Positions 17,572 to 26,986 of a stretch of 55,049 nucleotides of DNA are shown here, piece after piece; position 1 is the first letter of the stretch; each line of letters opens with the position of its first letter. Source of the DNA: an uncultured Lachnospiraceae bacterium (GTDB taxonomy: Bacteria > Bacillota > Clostridia > Lachnospirales > Lachnospiraceae); the NCBI GenBank assembly GCA_947624815.1, contig CANQME010000004.1, positions 1 to 55,049 on the forward strand, read 5' to 3'. The position numbers and the translations under genes were made by a program. A model generated the notes under the pieces. The model did no database searches, was not told the origin of the DNA, and worked only from the letters and a program-made list of their open reading frames with translations.

Positions 17572-18539
17572 GAGGTCTGAGAACGATAGGATTAAGAAAG
17601 CGCATACCCGTCGCGGGAAGACTTGCCGCGGTCCGGAGGTGCGCTGCGGCTGCGCTGTGCGTATGCGCCGTGCTTCTGGCGGGGGTTGGAACGCTTCCGG
17701 CGGATGAGGGTGCGTCCGGCGTCTTCGGCGGTCTGACCGCATGGGCGGCCGGTTCTGCGGAGACGCGCGTGTTTGACGGCGCCGGCTTATTCAGCGGCAG
17801 CGAGATCGACGAGCTGGAAGAGGCGGCCGCCGAGACCCGCCGCGAGGCCGGGTTCGACGCGGCGGTGATGACGACGGACGACGCGGACGGCAAAAGCGCG
17901 CGGATGTACGCCGCGGACCGCTACGAAGAACTGGGGCTTGGCGATGGTTCGGACTACAGCGGGGTGCTCTTCCTGATCGATATGGATAACCGGGAGATCT
18001 ACCTGCTGACCACCGGGAAGGCGATCCGGGTCCTTACCGACGACCGCATCAACGCGATCCTGGACGAGGCGTATGAGGCGGTGTCCAACGGCGATTACGC
18101 CGCCGGCGCCGAAACGGCGCTTGAGCAGGTGGCCTACTATGCGGGGAAGGGCATCGTTTCCGGTCAGTACAATTACGATGAGGAGACCGGACGGGTCAGC
18201 GTTCACCGCTACATCAGCGTGTTCGAGGTGCTGGTGGCTCTGATCCTGGCAGGCGTGATAGCCGGAAGCGCAGTCATGACGGTGAAGCGCCAGTATAACA
18301 TGGAGGAGAGCGAGCAGCAGATCGCCAACCATAACCTGGCCTACCGCGCGACAAGCCGGATCGACGTGGCGGATCATACGGATCGTCTGATGGGTACGTT
18401 CGTCACGAGTATGCTGATCGCCAGAGCGGTGTCGAACCAGCATCCCGGAGGACCGTCCGGAAGATCTTCATCCGGGCGCAGCACCACATTCCATTCCAGC
18501 AGCGGCGGGTCTCACGGCGGCGGCGGACGGAAGTTTTAG
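17568..18539 (+). CDS. ydjH: TPM-domain membrane protein (YdjH/YgcG-like)
   Basis: A 323-residue protein with an N-terminal signal peptide (hydrophobic core about 26-42, unusually long basic start), an external TPM domain (about 70-200, beginning VFDGAGLFSGSEIDELEE), one transmembrane helix (about 217-236) and a tail that ends in a Ser/Gly/His-rich stretch GSHGGGGRKF, typical of this family. The true start is ATG 17568 in the ATGA overlap with the preceding gene; longer in-frame starts inside that gene lack support. In Bacillus, the equivalent YdjH partners YdjG. The glycan gene hddC follows after 55 bp with no visible terminator. Confidence 0.85.
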   Translation: MRGLRTIGLRKRIPVAGRLAAVRRCAAAALCVCAVLLAGVGTLPADEGASGVFGGLTAWAAGSAETRVFDGAGLFSGSEIDELEEAAAETRREAGFDAAVMTTDDADGKSARMYAADRYEELGLGDGSDYSGVLFLIDMDNREIYLLTTGKAIRVLTDDRINAILDEAYEAVSNGDYAAGAETALEQVAYYAGKGIVSGQYNYDEETGRVSVHRYISVFEVLVALILAGVIAGSAVMTVKRQYNMEESEQQIANHNLAYRATSRIDVADHTDRLMGTFVTSMLIARAVSNQHPGGPSGRSSSGRSTTFHSSSGGSHGGGGRKF

Positions 18540-18594
18540 GATGCCGGCAGGCGGAGACGCGGCAGAAAGAACAAGAGGAAAGAGAGATACGCAT

Positions 18595-19302
18595 ATGCAG
18601 GCAATTCTTCTGGCCGGCGGCCTGGGAACCCGCTTACAGAGCGTGGTCAGCGACCGGCCGAAACCGATGGCCCTGATCCAGGACCGGCCGTTTATGGAGT
18701 ATGTGATCCGGGAGCTGAGGGCCAACGGCATCGGCGACATCATTTTCGCCGTGGGTTACAAGGGCTCCATGGTGGAGGATCATTTCGGGGACGGCTCCGC
18801 GTTCGGGATCCGCGCCTCCTATGCCTATGAGGAGACGCTTCTGGGGACGGCCGGGGCCATTAAGAACGCGGCGTGCCATATGACCGGCGGAGAAGCGTTC
18901 GTACTGAACGCGGATACCTTTTACAGGATCGATTACAGACGTTTGGTTGATATAAAGAACGAAAAGCAGCTGGATATGGCGCTGGTGCTCCGGCAGGTGC
19001 CGGATATCAGCCGGTACGGGGAGGCGGTTCTGACGGACGGGCTTCTGACCGGCTTTAATGAGAAGAACAGCGCCGCGCGGCCGGGAACCATTAACGGCGG
19101 CGTCTATCTGCTGAGCCGGGAGCTGATCGGACAGATCCCGGAGGGGAAGGTCTCCCTGGAGAACGACATGATCCCCCGGTGGCTGGCGGAGGGCCGGCGC
19201 ATCGGCGGCTTCGTCAACGAAGGGTATTTCATCGATATCGGGATTCCGCAGGACTATTTCCGGTTCATTGACGATGTGGAGAAGGGAGTCATCACATGGT
19301 AA
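18595..19302 (+). CDS. hddC: Sugar-1-phosphate nucleotidyltransferase, probably heptose-1-phosphate guanylyltransferase
   Basis: A 235-residue nucleotidyltransferase: LLAGGLGTRL (about 5-14) is the nucleotide-binding signature, PKPMA follows, and VLNADTFY carries the metal-binding Asp. With hddA, gmhB and gmhA following, the expected reaction is GTP plus D-glycero-alpha-D-manno-heptose 1-phosphate to GDP-heptose. I use ATG 18595, where the homology begins; the in-frame ATG at 18541 sits right at the end of the TPM gene. The gene overlaps hddA by 7 bp. Specificity is inferred from neighbours, since mannose- and glucose-1-phosphate enzymes share the fold. Confidence 0.85.
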   Translation: MQAILLAGGLGTRLQSVVSDRPKPMALIQDRPFMEYVIRELRANGIGDIIFAVGYKGSMVEDHFGDGSAFGIRASYAYEETLLGTAGAIKNAACHMTGGEAFVLNADTFYRIDYRRLVDIKNEKQLDMALVLRQVPDISRYGEAVLTDGLLTGFNEKNSAARPGTINGGVYLLSRELIGQIPEGKVSLENDMIPRWLAEGRRIGGFVNEGYFIDIGIPQDYFRFIDDVEKGVITW

Positions 19303-20366
19303 TCAGAGGCAGGGCCCCGCTGCGAGTCAGCTTCGGCGGCGGCGGCACCGACGTGGCCCCTTTCTGCGAGGAGCAGGGAGGAGCGGTCATCGGCAGCACC
19401 ATCAACAAGTACGCCTACTGCTCCATCGTTCCGAGAAGCGATGAGCAGATCATTGTCCATTCTCTGGACTTCGATATGACGGTCAAGTACAACGCCCGGG
19501 AGAACTACGTTTACGACGGGCGGCTGGATCTGGTGACTGCGGCGCTTAAGGCCATGGACATCAAGCAGGGCTGCGAGGTCTACCTCCAGTGCGACGCGCC
19601 GCCCGGCTCCGGCCTGGGGACGTCTTCCACGGTGATGGTGGCGCTTCTGTCGGCCATGGGCAGGTGGAAGGGCGTCGAGACGGACGCGTACGCCCTGGCG
19701 GACATGGCCTATCAGGTGGAGCGGGAGGATCTGGGTATCGAGGGCGGTTATCAGGACCAGTATATGTCCACCTTCGGCGGGTTTAATTTTATCGAGTTCC
19801 ACGGACGGAACAATGTGGTGGTGAACCCGCTGCGCATCCGCAAGGATATTTACCATGAGCTGCAGTACAATCTGCTGCTGTGCTATACCGGCGGCGTTCA
19901 TGTGTCCGCCAATATCATAAAGGATCAGGTCAGCAATTACGCGAAGAAGGACGCCTTCGACGCCATGTGCGAGGTCAGGGCGCTGGCCTACGCCATGAAG
20001 GACGAGCTTCTGAAGGGCAATCTGAACAGCTTCGGGAAGCTTCTGGATTACAGCTGGCAGAGCAAGAAGCGTATGAGCAGCCGGATCTCTAACCCGCAGA
20101 TCGACGCGCTCTACGACGAGGCCGTGAAGGCCGGAGCCCTGGGGGGCAAGATCCTGGGCGCCGGCGGCGGCGGCTATCTGCTGATGTACTGTCCTTACAA
20201 TGTGCGCCACCGGGTGGCGGAGCGGCTGGAGGCGGCCGGCGGACAGCTGACCGACTGGGTCTTCGAGCTGCGGGGCGCCCAGGCGTGGACGGTGGACGAG
20301 GACCGGTGGCATTATGACCGGGTGCGGGTGGAGACGCCCAACGGGAGGTATGAATTCCCGGTATGA
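19296..20366 (+). CDS. hddA: D-glycero-alpha-D-manno-heptose 7-phosphate kinase (GHMP family)
   Basis: A 356-residue GHMP kinase that would phosphorylate C1 of heptose 7-phosphate. The N-terminus RAPLRVSFGGGGTDV is the substrate-binding motif of the HddA/fucokinase group; the ATP motif is PPGSGLGTSST (about 101-111); motif 3 is LGAGGGGYLLMY near 288-299. Length matches HddA (about 340-360). The start overlaps hddC by 7 bp. A 108-bp GC-rich gap separates it from gmhB. Confidence 0.9.
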   Translation: MVIRGRAPLRVSFGGGGTDVAPFCEEQGGAVIGSTINKYAYCSIVPRSDEQIIVHSLDFDMTVKYNARENYVYDGRLDLVTAALKAMDIKQGCEVYLQCDAPPGSGLGTSSTVMVALLSAMGRWKGVETDAYALADMAYQVEREDLGIEGGYQDQYMSTFGGFNFIEFHGRNNVVVNPLRIRKDIYHELQYNLLLCYTGGVHVSANIIKDQVSNYAKKDAFDAMCEVRALAYAMKDELLKGNLNSFGKLLDYSWQSKKRMSSRISNPQIDALYDEAVKAGALGGKILGAGGGGYLLMYCPYNVRHRVAERLEAAGGQLTDWVFELRGAQAWTVDEDRWHYDRVRVETPNGRYEFPV

Positions 20367-20474
20367 GCCGCCGGCGGCTGGCCGGGTAAGCGGCCGGAGC
20401 GCCGGCAGGAGACGTCCGGGGAGCCGGCTGCGCGCCGGAGCCGGACGGAGAAGAATACAGAAGGAATCATCGGT

Positions 20475-21068
20475 ATGACTGACAATTCGGGCAAGGTCGT
20501 GTTCCTGGACAGGGACGGGACCATTAACGAGGAGGTTCATTATCTTTATAAGCCGGAGGATCTGCGTCTCCTTCCGGGGGCGGCGGAAGCGATCCGCATG
20601 CTGAAGGAGGCGGGCTTTTCGCTGATCGTGATCACGAATCAGGCGGGCGTGGCCAGGGGCTACTATACCTGCCGGGATGTGGAGATCCTCCATGAGCATC
20701 TGAACGGGCTGCTGAAGAAGGAGGGCGGGTCCATCGACGGATTCTATTACTGCCCTCATCATCCGGTTCACGGGATCGGGGAATACAAGACCGTCTGCCG
20801 CTGCCGGAAGCCGGACATCGGGATGTTTGAGATGGCGGAGAAAGACTTCCGGGTGGACAAGAGCCGTTCGTACATGATCGGCGACAAGGAGCTGGATATT
20901 CAGGCCGGGCATAATTACGGAGTGGAATCCATTCTCGTAGGGACCGGCTACGGAGCAGAACACAAACGGGCTGCCGAGGAACAGGGGCGGGCGCCGTTTT
21001 ATGATTATTACGCGGAGGATTTGCTGGCCGCCGCCCGTTATATAACGGCAAGGAACAGCGAACAATAA
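20475..21068 (+). CDS. gmhB: D-glycero-D-manno-heptose 1,7-bisphosphate 7-phosphatase (HAD family)
   Basis: A 197-residue HAD phosphatase removing the C7 phosphate. The DxD nucleophile is Asp12/Asp14 in FLDRDGTI; VITNQAGVARG is motif II; the GmhB zinc site appears as CPHHP...CRCRKPD (about 96-116); motif III/IV is MIGDKELDIQAG. Sub-family (alpha- or beta-anomer) cannot be read directly, but hddA and hddC predict the alpha, GDP-linked route. The ATG at 20475 is preceded by AGAAGGAA. Stop to gmhA is 40 bp. Confidence 0.9.
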   Translation: MTDNSGKVVFLDRDGTINEEVHYLYKPEDLRLLPGAAEAIRMLKEAGFSLIVITNQAGVARGYYTCRDVEILHEHLNGLLKKEGGSIDGFYYCPHHPVHGIGEYKTVCRCRKPDIGMFEMAEKDFRVDKSRSYMIGDKELDIQAGHNYGVESILVGTGYGAEHKRAAEEQGRAPFYDYYAEDLLAAARYITARNSEQ

Positions 21069-21108
21069 CGATACGGAAAGGAAACGGCCTGAAGGCCGGA
21101 ATGACAAC

Positions 21109-21744
21109 ATGACGGAACAATATTACCTGGATCATCTGATTGAGAGATACCCGCAGTTATCGCCGGTGCGCGATTCCATCGAACGGGTATATGAGATGCT
21201 GAAGGACGCCTACGCGTCCGGGCACAAGCTGCTGGTCGCCGGCAACGGCGGCAGCGCGGCGGATTCCGAACATATCGCGGGCGAGCTGATGAAGGGCTTC
21301 GTAAAGCCCCGCACCCTGCCCGCCGAGATGGCGGACCGGCTGAAGGCGGTGGACGCCGAATGCGGCGCCAGTCTGGCCGAGAACCTGCAGGGGGCGCTGC
21401 CGTCCCTGGCGCTGACCGGCCAGCCTGGTTTGTCGACCGCGGTCTTAAACGACCTAGACGGCAAGTTCGTCTACGCCCAGCTGCTCTACGGCTATGGGCA
21501 GGCGGACGACGTGTTCCTGGCGATCACCACCTCCGGCAATTCGGAGAATATCTATCTGGCCTGCGTGGCCGCGAAGGCCAAGGGTCTTAAGGTGGCGGCT
21601 CTGACCGGGAAGACCGGCGGCAGGGTCGCGCGCATCGCGGACGTGTCTGTCATCGTGCCGGAGCAGGAGACGTATAAAATCCAGGAGCTTCACCTGCCGG
21701 TCTACCACGCCCTGTGCCTGATGCTGGAGGAACACTTTTTCTGA
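21109..21744 (+). CDS. gmhA: Sedoheptulose 7-phosphate isomerase (SIS domain)
   Basis: A 211-residue phosphoheptose isomerase making D-glycero-D-manno-heptose 7-phosphate from sedoheptulose 7-phosphate, the first step of the heptose route. GNGGSAADSEHIAGELMKGF (about 45-64) is the SIS signature and includes the metal-binding His and Glu; TTSGNSENI is the second phosphate-binding loop. Slightly longer than the E. coli enzyme (192). It is followed after 9 bp by a glycosyltransferase, so sugar supply and use are in one unit. Confidence 0.92.
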   Translation: MTEQYYLDHLIERYPQLSPVRDSIERVYEMLKDAYASGHKLLVAGNGGSAADSEHIAGELMKGFVKPRTLPAEMADRLKAVDAECGASLAENLQGALPSLALTGQPGLSTAVLNDLDGKFVYAQLLYGYGQADDVFLAITTSGNSENIYLACVAAKAKGLKVAALTGKTGGRVARIADVSVIVPEQETYKIQELHLPVYHALCLMLEEHFF

Positions 21745-21753
21745 GGAGACACT

Positions 21754-22557
21754 ATGAAATTTCACGCGTTTGTGATCTGTGCGTACGGAGACTCCCCGTA
21801 TCTGGAATCCTGCGTCCGTTCCCTGCTGGGGCAGACCATGGAGTCCGATATTATCTGCGCGACCTCCACGCCCAGCGCTTACATTGACGGGATCATGGGC
21901 AGGTACGGGATCCCGGTGGCGGTGCGGAACGGAAAGAGCGGGATCCAGGACGACTGGAATTTTGCCCTGGCGCAGGCGGACGCGGCGTTCGTGACCATCG
22001 CCCACCAGGACGATATGTACGCCCGCCGCTATGTGGAGGAGCTGTGGAACGCCTGTGAGAGATGGCCGGATATGACGCTGTTTACGACGGATGCGGTGAC
22101 GGTGCGCCAGGAGAAGGAATCCGGGCGCGGAAGGCTGGTTTACTTCAGCGGGAAGAATACGGTTAAGCGGATCCTCCGCCTTCCCCTGCGTCTTCACGCC
22201 CTTGCGGACAGGGAATGGGTGAAAATGGCGGCTCTGCGGCTTGGCAATCCCATCATGTGTCCGTCCTGCGCCTACCGGAAGGACTACCTGCCGGATCCCA
22301 TTTTCCATTCGGAATACCGGTTCGCCTTGGACTGGGACAGCCTGGTGGACATGGCCAGGTGGCCGGGGCGTTTTATCTGTGTGGAAAAGCCGCTTCTGTT
22401 CTACCGGGTGCACGACGGAGCGGAAACCAGGGCGTGGACCGAAAGCCGGCTGCGGGAAACGGAGGAACGGCAGATGTTTGAGCGGTTCTGGCCCGGGAAG
22501 CTGGCGGAGCTGCTGATGCGGTTCTACAAAGAGTCTTACGGAGAGTATGAAAGCTAG
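21754..22557 (+). CDS. Family 2 glycosyltransferase
   Basis: A 267-residue GT-A-fold enzyme. The N-terminus FHAFVICAYGDSPYLESCVRSLL is the nucleotide-binding strand and helix; HQDDMY near residue 88 is the DxD-like metal site; a C-terminal helical region near 190-230 includes the WDSLVDMARWPGRF acceptor-side segment. It has no transmembrane helix. As the first transferase after the heptose genes it may add heptose or another cluster sugar, but donor and acceptor cannot be read from sequence. Confidence 0.82.
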   Translation: MKFHAFVICAYGDSPYLESCVRSLLGQTMESDIICATSTPSAYIDGIMGRYGIPVAVRNGKSGIQDDWNFALAQADAAFVTIAHQDDMYARRYVEELWNACERWPDMTLFTTDAVTVRQEKESGRGRLVYFSGKNTVKRILRLPLRLHALADREWVKMAALRLGNPIMCPSCAYRKDYLPDPIFHSEYRFALDWDSLVDMARWPGRFICVEKPLLFYRVHDGAETRAWTESRLRETEERQMFERFWPGKLAELLMRFYKESYGEYES

Positions 22558-22578
22558 AGGATACGGGGGATACTGCTG

Positions 22579-24453
22579 ATGGAGAAGAAGAGCGTGGATT
22601 ACAGGAGACGTTCCATGGTATGGAGATACCGCTGGAAGGAAGAGGCGCTGGCCTTTTGCGTCCTGCTGGGCTTCGGCTTTCTCGTCAACGCCGCGGTCAG
22701 GATCAGGGGACTGCAGGTGGACGACCTGTACATGTGGTCCTGTTTTGCGGACAATTCCTTTATGGAGTATGTATTCCCGATCGGCGGGTCGCGGTTTCGG
22801 GCCCTTTACTATTTTGTGTCCTATCTGGAATACTTTTTTGTGGGTTCCCATATCGGCTGGTTCGTGCCGGTCAATATCATACTGAACGCGGTGATCGCGT
22901 ATACGCTGTACCGCATCGCCCGCCGCCTGTCGGACAACGGGCTGATCGGGTTCGTCTGCGCCCTTCTGTATCTGGTGTCGCGGATGTCCTATTACCAGAT
23001 CGGACAGGTGTACGGACTGATGGAAAGTCTGGCTCTGTGGGCGGCGATCGGGACGCTTTACGGCCTTTTCCGCTATATGAACGACGGGGAGGCCGGAGAG
23101 AGCGGCTACTGGACGGCCTGCGTGCTGTATTTCGCCAACTGCTTTATCCATGAACGGTATATGGGGCTTCTGCCCCTGTTCTTCCTTGCGCTGATCGCCC
23201 GCCGGGAGAAGAAGGCGTCCAGATGGATCGTTCCGCTGGCGCTGTTCGCGTTGGTGCAGCTGATCCGGTTCCTGACGATCGGCTCGATCCTTCCCGCCGG
23301 TACGGGCGGAACGAAGGTCGCGGATACCTTCAGCGTCCAGCAGGTTCTGCTCTTCGCTTTCCGGCAGGTCATGCACCTGTTCGGAATCAATCTGGGCGAC
23401 GGCTGGCTGTGCCCGCGTCCCTGGGACATGACGGACAGATGGGTAAAGATTGTGGTGCTGGCGCAGGATCTGGCCATCCTTGCGGCGGTGGCGCTGTTTA
23501 TCGCAAAGGTCATACAGGACCGCAGAAACCGCAGGGAATATCTGTGGAACGCGGCGCTGTTTATCGTGTTCATCGGTCTCTGCATCGTCTCCTCCAGCGT
23601 GACGGTGCGGGTGGAGGTGCGTTGGGTCTATGTATCCATGACGGCGGCGCTTCTGCTGCTTTCCTATCTGTGCGGGGCGGTCCTGCGCCGGGATATGCAG
23701 GGCGCGGCGCCTGAGAAGGAGGGCTTCCACCGCGGGGAGCGGCACGCCGCCGTATACGGCCTGGTGCTGCTTTACGGCCTTCTGTCATTTTTGTCGGAGA
23801 TGTATTACAGAAGCTGCTACGACGAGCTGTACTTCTGGAATTCACAGAAGGAGTACAACTCCCTGGCGGATGAGACCTGGGGCAGATACGGCAGCGATAT
23901 TTTCGGCAAGAAGATCTATATCCTGAAGAATTCCTACAATATGACCCGGTTTTACGCGGATACGTTCTTTCGGACGTTTGATCCGGAGAGGAAGGCGGAG
24001 GGCACGGAGGTGATCTTCGCGGACAGCATCCGCGACTTCGGGCAGGTGACCAACAATATGCTGATCCTGCGGGAGGATCCCGCCACGCATACCTACCAGG
24101 ATATTACCGGTATGGTGAGGGAGCTGAAATGCGAGTCGATCTACGGCTACTATACCGACGGCTGGATGGACGAGAACGCGAAGATCCGCGTGATGGCCGG
24201 CAGCACGGGCCGGATCGATCTGGAGCTTCTGTATCCGGGCACCGTCACGGGCGGCGAGACCATGACGATTCGGATGGACGGACAGAATGCGGCGAAGATC
24301 GATATCAGTCAGAATATCCTCTACACCTCCCTGGAGACGGTGCCGTACCGTACTGTGGAGCTGGAGTTTGAGAATAATTTCTATCTGGAGGACGCCCAGG
24401 AGCAGCGGGGAGAGGACCGTTTCTCCCTCATTGTGAACATTACGGCGGATTAG
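22579..24453 (+). CDS. GT-C-like multi-pass membrane protein
   Basis: A 624-residue protein with about ten transmembrane helices in the first 410 residues and a 210-residue soluble C-terminal domain rich in beta strands. The first external loop has LQVDDLYMWS, an acidic pair after helix 1 as in the GT-C superfamily (PMT, ArnT and relatives), where an early acidic loop residue is catalytic. No specific family was recognised. With the GtrB-like enzyme at 31626 it would use a polyprenyl-phosphate sugar on the outer face of the membrane. An alternative is a Wzy-like polymerase. Confidence 0.6.
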   Translation: MEKKSVDYRRRSMVWRYRWKEEALAFCVLLGFGFLVNAAVRIRGLQVDDLYMWSCFADNSFMEYVFPIGGSRFRALYYFVSYLEYFFVGSHIGWFVPVNIILNAVIAYTLYRIARRLSDNGLIGFVCALLYLVSRMSYYQIGQVYGLMESLALWAAIGTLYGLFRYMNDGEAGESGYWTACVLYFANCFIHERYMGLLPLFFLALIARREKKASRWIVPLALFALVQLIRFLTIGSILPAGTGGTKVADTFSVQQVLLFAFRQVMHLFGINLGDGWLCPRPWDMTDRWVKIVVLAQDLAILAAVALFIAKVIQDRRNRREYLWNAALFIVFIGLCIVSSSVTVRVEVRWVYVSMTAALLLLSYLCGAVLRRDMQGAAPEKEGFHRGERHAAVYGLVLLYGLLSFLSEMYYRSCYDELYFWNSQKEYNSLADETWGRYGSDIFGKKIYILKNSYNMTRFYADTFFRTFDPERKAEGTEVIFADSIRDFGQVTNNMLILREDPATHTYQDITGMVRELKCESIYGYYTDGWMDENAKIRVMAGSTGRIDLELLYPGTVTGGETMTIRMDGQNAAKIDISQNILYTSLETVPYRTVELEFENNFYLEDAQEQRGEDRFSLIVNITAD

Positions 24454-24469
24454 AAAGGATTCGGCAGCC

Positions 24470-25909
24470 ATGAAGGAGCGCAGATGGTATTATCTCCTGC
24501 CGCTTGCGGGAACCATATTCGGGATCTGGTATATCCACATCGCGTTCTATGATGTGGTCTACTCCGATTACATCCGTCTGGTGAACAGCTATCTGCCGGA
24601 TGTGTGGGATCCGGCCCGGTTCCTGGTGCCGGATGTGCTGACCAGGATCCCGTTAAGCTATCTGGGGCGGATCATAAACACGACGTTTTTCCATTACAGC
24701 GTGACCTTCGACCAGACGTTGGGCGTACTGGGGATGGGGCTGGCCGGCGCGGTGCTGGCGGCCTACTGCATCCGGCGGCGGATCGGTCCGGTATGGATGC
24801 TGGCCGTCATGGCGGTGGTATTCAGCCTGAATAAGTGGGAAATGCTGATAAACGGCAGCGGCTGGGTGCATTTCTTCGCCTTCGCCGGCTTCTATTATCA
24901 CTATCTGGTACTGGACCGGGCCTGGTGCGGAGAGGCGAAGGCCCATGACCGCAGGACGCTTATGTGGCTTCCGTGGGTTATGATCCTGGGAGTGGCGGGG
25001 CAGTACTGCGCGGTGTACGCGGCGGTGCTGTTTCTGACGTATCTTCTGAAGCTCGCCATGGTACGGGCAAAGGAGAAGCGCTGGTCCGGGGAGTACGGAG
25101 GTTATTTGGCGTCGGCGGCCTCCGCTTTCGGATGCTATCTGGTCAGCAACGCCTTCGCGGTGGAGGACCACGCGGGGATGCAGGATCTGTCGCTAATCAG
25201 GCAGCTTCTGGACACGCCCGGGTATTTCGTCCGGTTCCTTCTGAAATCCCTTTCGTCGATGGCGGCGGGGGGAGATTACGCCAGGAGCCATTTCACCGGC
25301 GAGACGCCGTATCTGGTTCTGGGGCTTCTGGTGGCGGCGGCCTATCTGGCAGCGCTGTGGTTCCAGTACCGGTACCGGCTCTATGAGCGCACGATCCTGC
25401 CGCTTATCCTGATCGTGTCCGGCAGCGCCAACCATCTGCTGGTGCTTCTGTCCAGATGGAGCTTCTTAATCGAGGATTACGGCATGGGCTCCAGATATGC
25501 GCTTCAGTTTGCGGCAGGCGTTCTGGGGATCCTGCTGACCTGCGCGCTGGTATGGCAGATGGAACGCGGCGGGGCCGGCGGGGCGCAGGGCGACGGAATG
25601 GGCTTAAGCAGGCGAACGCTTCCGGTATGCGGCGCAGCGGCGCTGATCGCGGCGATGTTTCTGGCGGGAGCGGTGGGCGATACCATACAGGAGCTTGAGA
25701 TCGCGCCCTACCGGCGGCTGCTGTGTATGGACCGGGCCCGGATCGCCCTGGATTTCGAGAACCGGACGGACGACGAACTGAGAGAGAATTTTGAGTACCG
25801 TACCTCCCAGCCAGAGAGCGGACAGGCGGTGCGGAACGCGCTGACGGTCCTGAAGGAACAGGGATGGAACGTATTTTATCATGAAGAGGAGAGCCTGACC
25901 GATGAGTAA
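24470..25909 (+). CDS. Multi-pass membrane protein, possibly GT-C-like
   Basis: A 479-residue protein with roughly ten transmembrane helices. After helix 1 there is a short acidic/aromatic loop (FYDVVYSDYIRLVNSYLPDVWD), a position often catalytic in GT-C enzymes, and the last 70 residues are soluble. Not assigned to a family with confidence. It overlaps the rfbG start by 8 bp, so its product is made together with the CDP-sugar enzymes. Polymerase or lipid-linked glycosyltransferase are the main options. Confidence 0.55.
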   Translation: MKERRWYYLLPLAGTIFGIWYIHIAFYDVVYSDYIRLVNSYLPDVWDPARFLVPDVLTRIPLSYLGRIINTTFFHYSVTFDQTLGVLGMGLAGAVLAAYCIRRRIGPVWMLAVMAVVFSLNKWEMLINGSGWVHFFAFAGFYYHYLVLDRAWCGEAKAHDRRTLMWLPWVMILGVAGQYCAVYAAVLFLTYLLKLAMVRAKEKRWSGEYGGYLASAASAFGCYLVSNAFAVEDHAGMQDLSLIRQLLDTPGYFVRFLLKSLSSMAAGGDYARSHFTGETPYLVLGLLVAAAYLAALWFQYRYRLYERTILPLILIVSGSANHLLVLLSRWSFLIEDYGMGSRYALQFAAGVLGILLTCALVWQMERGGAGGAQGDGMGLSRRTLPVCGAAALIAAMFLAGAVGDTIQELEIAPYRRLLCMDRARIALDFENRTDDELRENFEYRTSQPESGQAVRNALTVLKEQGWNVFYHEEESLTDE

Positions 25910-26963
25910 CTTGCAGGAACTGAAGGAATTTTACGGCGGGAAGAACGTGCTGGTCACCGGTCACACCGGGTTTAAGGGAAGTTGGCTTTGCCGGATCCTG
26001 ACGGAGCTGGGGGCGCAGGTCACGGGCTATGCGCTGGAACCGGCGGCGGAGCAGAGGCTGTTCGGGCTTGCCGGACTTGAGGGACGGATCCGCAGCGTAA
26101 CCGGAGACGTCCGGGATCTTGCTCATCTGAACCGGATTTTCATGGAAACGCAGCCGGAGATCGTATTCCATCTGGCGGCCCAGCCCATCGTGCGCGCCTC
26201 TTACGAGGAACCGGTCTATACCTATGAGACGAATGTAATGGGGACGGTCCATGTGCTGGAGTGCGTCCGGCAGTGCCCGTCGGTACAGTCCTTCCTGAAC
26301 GTGACGACGGATAAGGTCTATAAGAACACAGAAAGAGATTACGGCTACCGGGAGACCGATCCCTTAGACGGCTACGATCCGTATTCCAATTCCAAGTCCT
26401 GCTCGGAGCTGGCGACTCACAGCTACGCCAGAAGCTTTTTCGCCGACGGACGCTGCGCCGTCTCCACGGCGAGAGCCGGCAACGTGATCGGCGGCGGGGA
26501 TTTCTCACGGGACCGGATCATCCCGGACTGCATCCGGGCGGCGTCGGAAGGCCGGACGATCATCGTGCGCAATCCCCGTTCGGTGCGGCCCTACCAGCAT
26601 GTGCTGGAGCCGCTGGGCGTGTATCTGCTGATCGCCATGCGCCAGCATGAGGACCGGGCCTATGCGGGATACTATAACGTGGGTCCGGACGACGCGGACT
26701 GCGTGACCACCGGACAGCTGGCGGACATGTTCTGCAGGGCCTGGGGGGACGGCGCGTCGTGGGTGGACCGGTCGGACGGCGGCCCTCATGAGGCGAATTT
26801 CCTGAAGCTGAACTGCGATAAGGTAAAGGATGTGTTCGGCTGGCAGCCCAGGCTGCACGTGGAGGAGGCGGTCGCCTGGACGGTCGCCTGGACGAAGGAA
26901 TGGCTCGCCGGCGCGGACATGGCCGCGGTCATGGACGAACAGATCCGCAGATTTTTCGGATAA
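25902..26963 (+). CDS. rfbG: CDP-glucose 4,6-dehydratase
   Basis: A 353-residue extended short-chain dehydrogenase converting CDP-glucose to CDP-4-keto-6-deoxyglucose. The NAD-binding VLVTGHTGFKGSWL (Gly20, Gly23, Gly26) has the Lys-Gly-Ser-Trp sequence characteristic of RfbG; the active site is Tyr161-x3-Lys165 in YSNSKS; the ARAGNVIGGGDFSRDRIIPD block is typical of CDP-glucose dehydratases rather than GDP or dTDP ones. rfbH follows after 23 bp. No rfbF (cytidylyltransferase) is in the window, so CDP-glucose must be supplied from elsewhere. Confidence 0.93.
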   Translation: MSNLQELKEFYGGKNVLVTGHTGFKGSWLCRILTELGAQVTGYALEPAAEQRLFGLAGLEGRIRSVTGDVRDLAHLNRIFMETQPEIVFHLAAQPIVRASYEEPVYTYETNVMGTVHVLECVRQCPSVQSFLNVTTDKVYKNTERDYGYRETDPLDGYDPYSNSKSCSELATHSYARSFFADGRCAVSTARAGNVIGGGDFSRDRIIPDCIRAASEGRTIIVRNPRSVRPYQHVLEPLGVYLLIAMRQHEDRAYAGYYNVGPDDADCVTTGQLADMFCRAWGDGASWVDRSDGGPHEANFLKLNCDKVKDVFGWQPRLHVEEAVAWTVAWTKEWLAGADMAAVMDEQIRRFFG

Positions 26964-26986
26964 GAACGACAGAAAGGAAACACGAC

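Noticed and set aside
20366-20474. Hidden small gene or promoter between hddA and gmhB
   Set aside because: The 108-bp gap is very GC-rich with a 14-bp self-complementary AGCCGCCGGCGGCT at its start, but no promoter boxes, ribosome binding site or coding pattern beyond that of gmhB itself.
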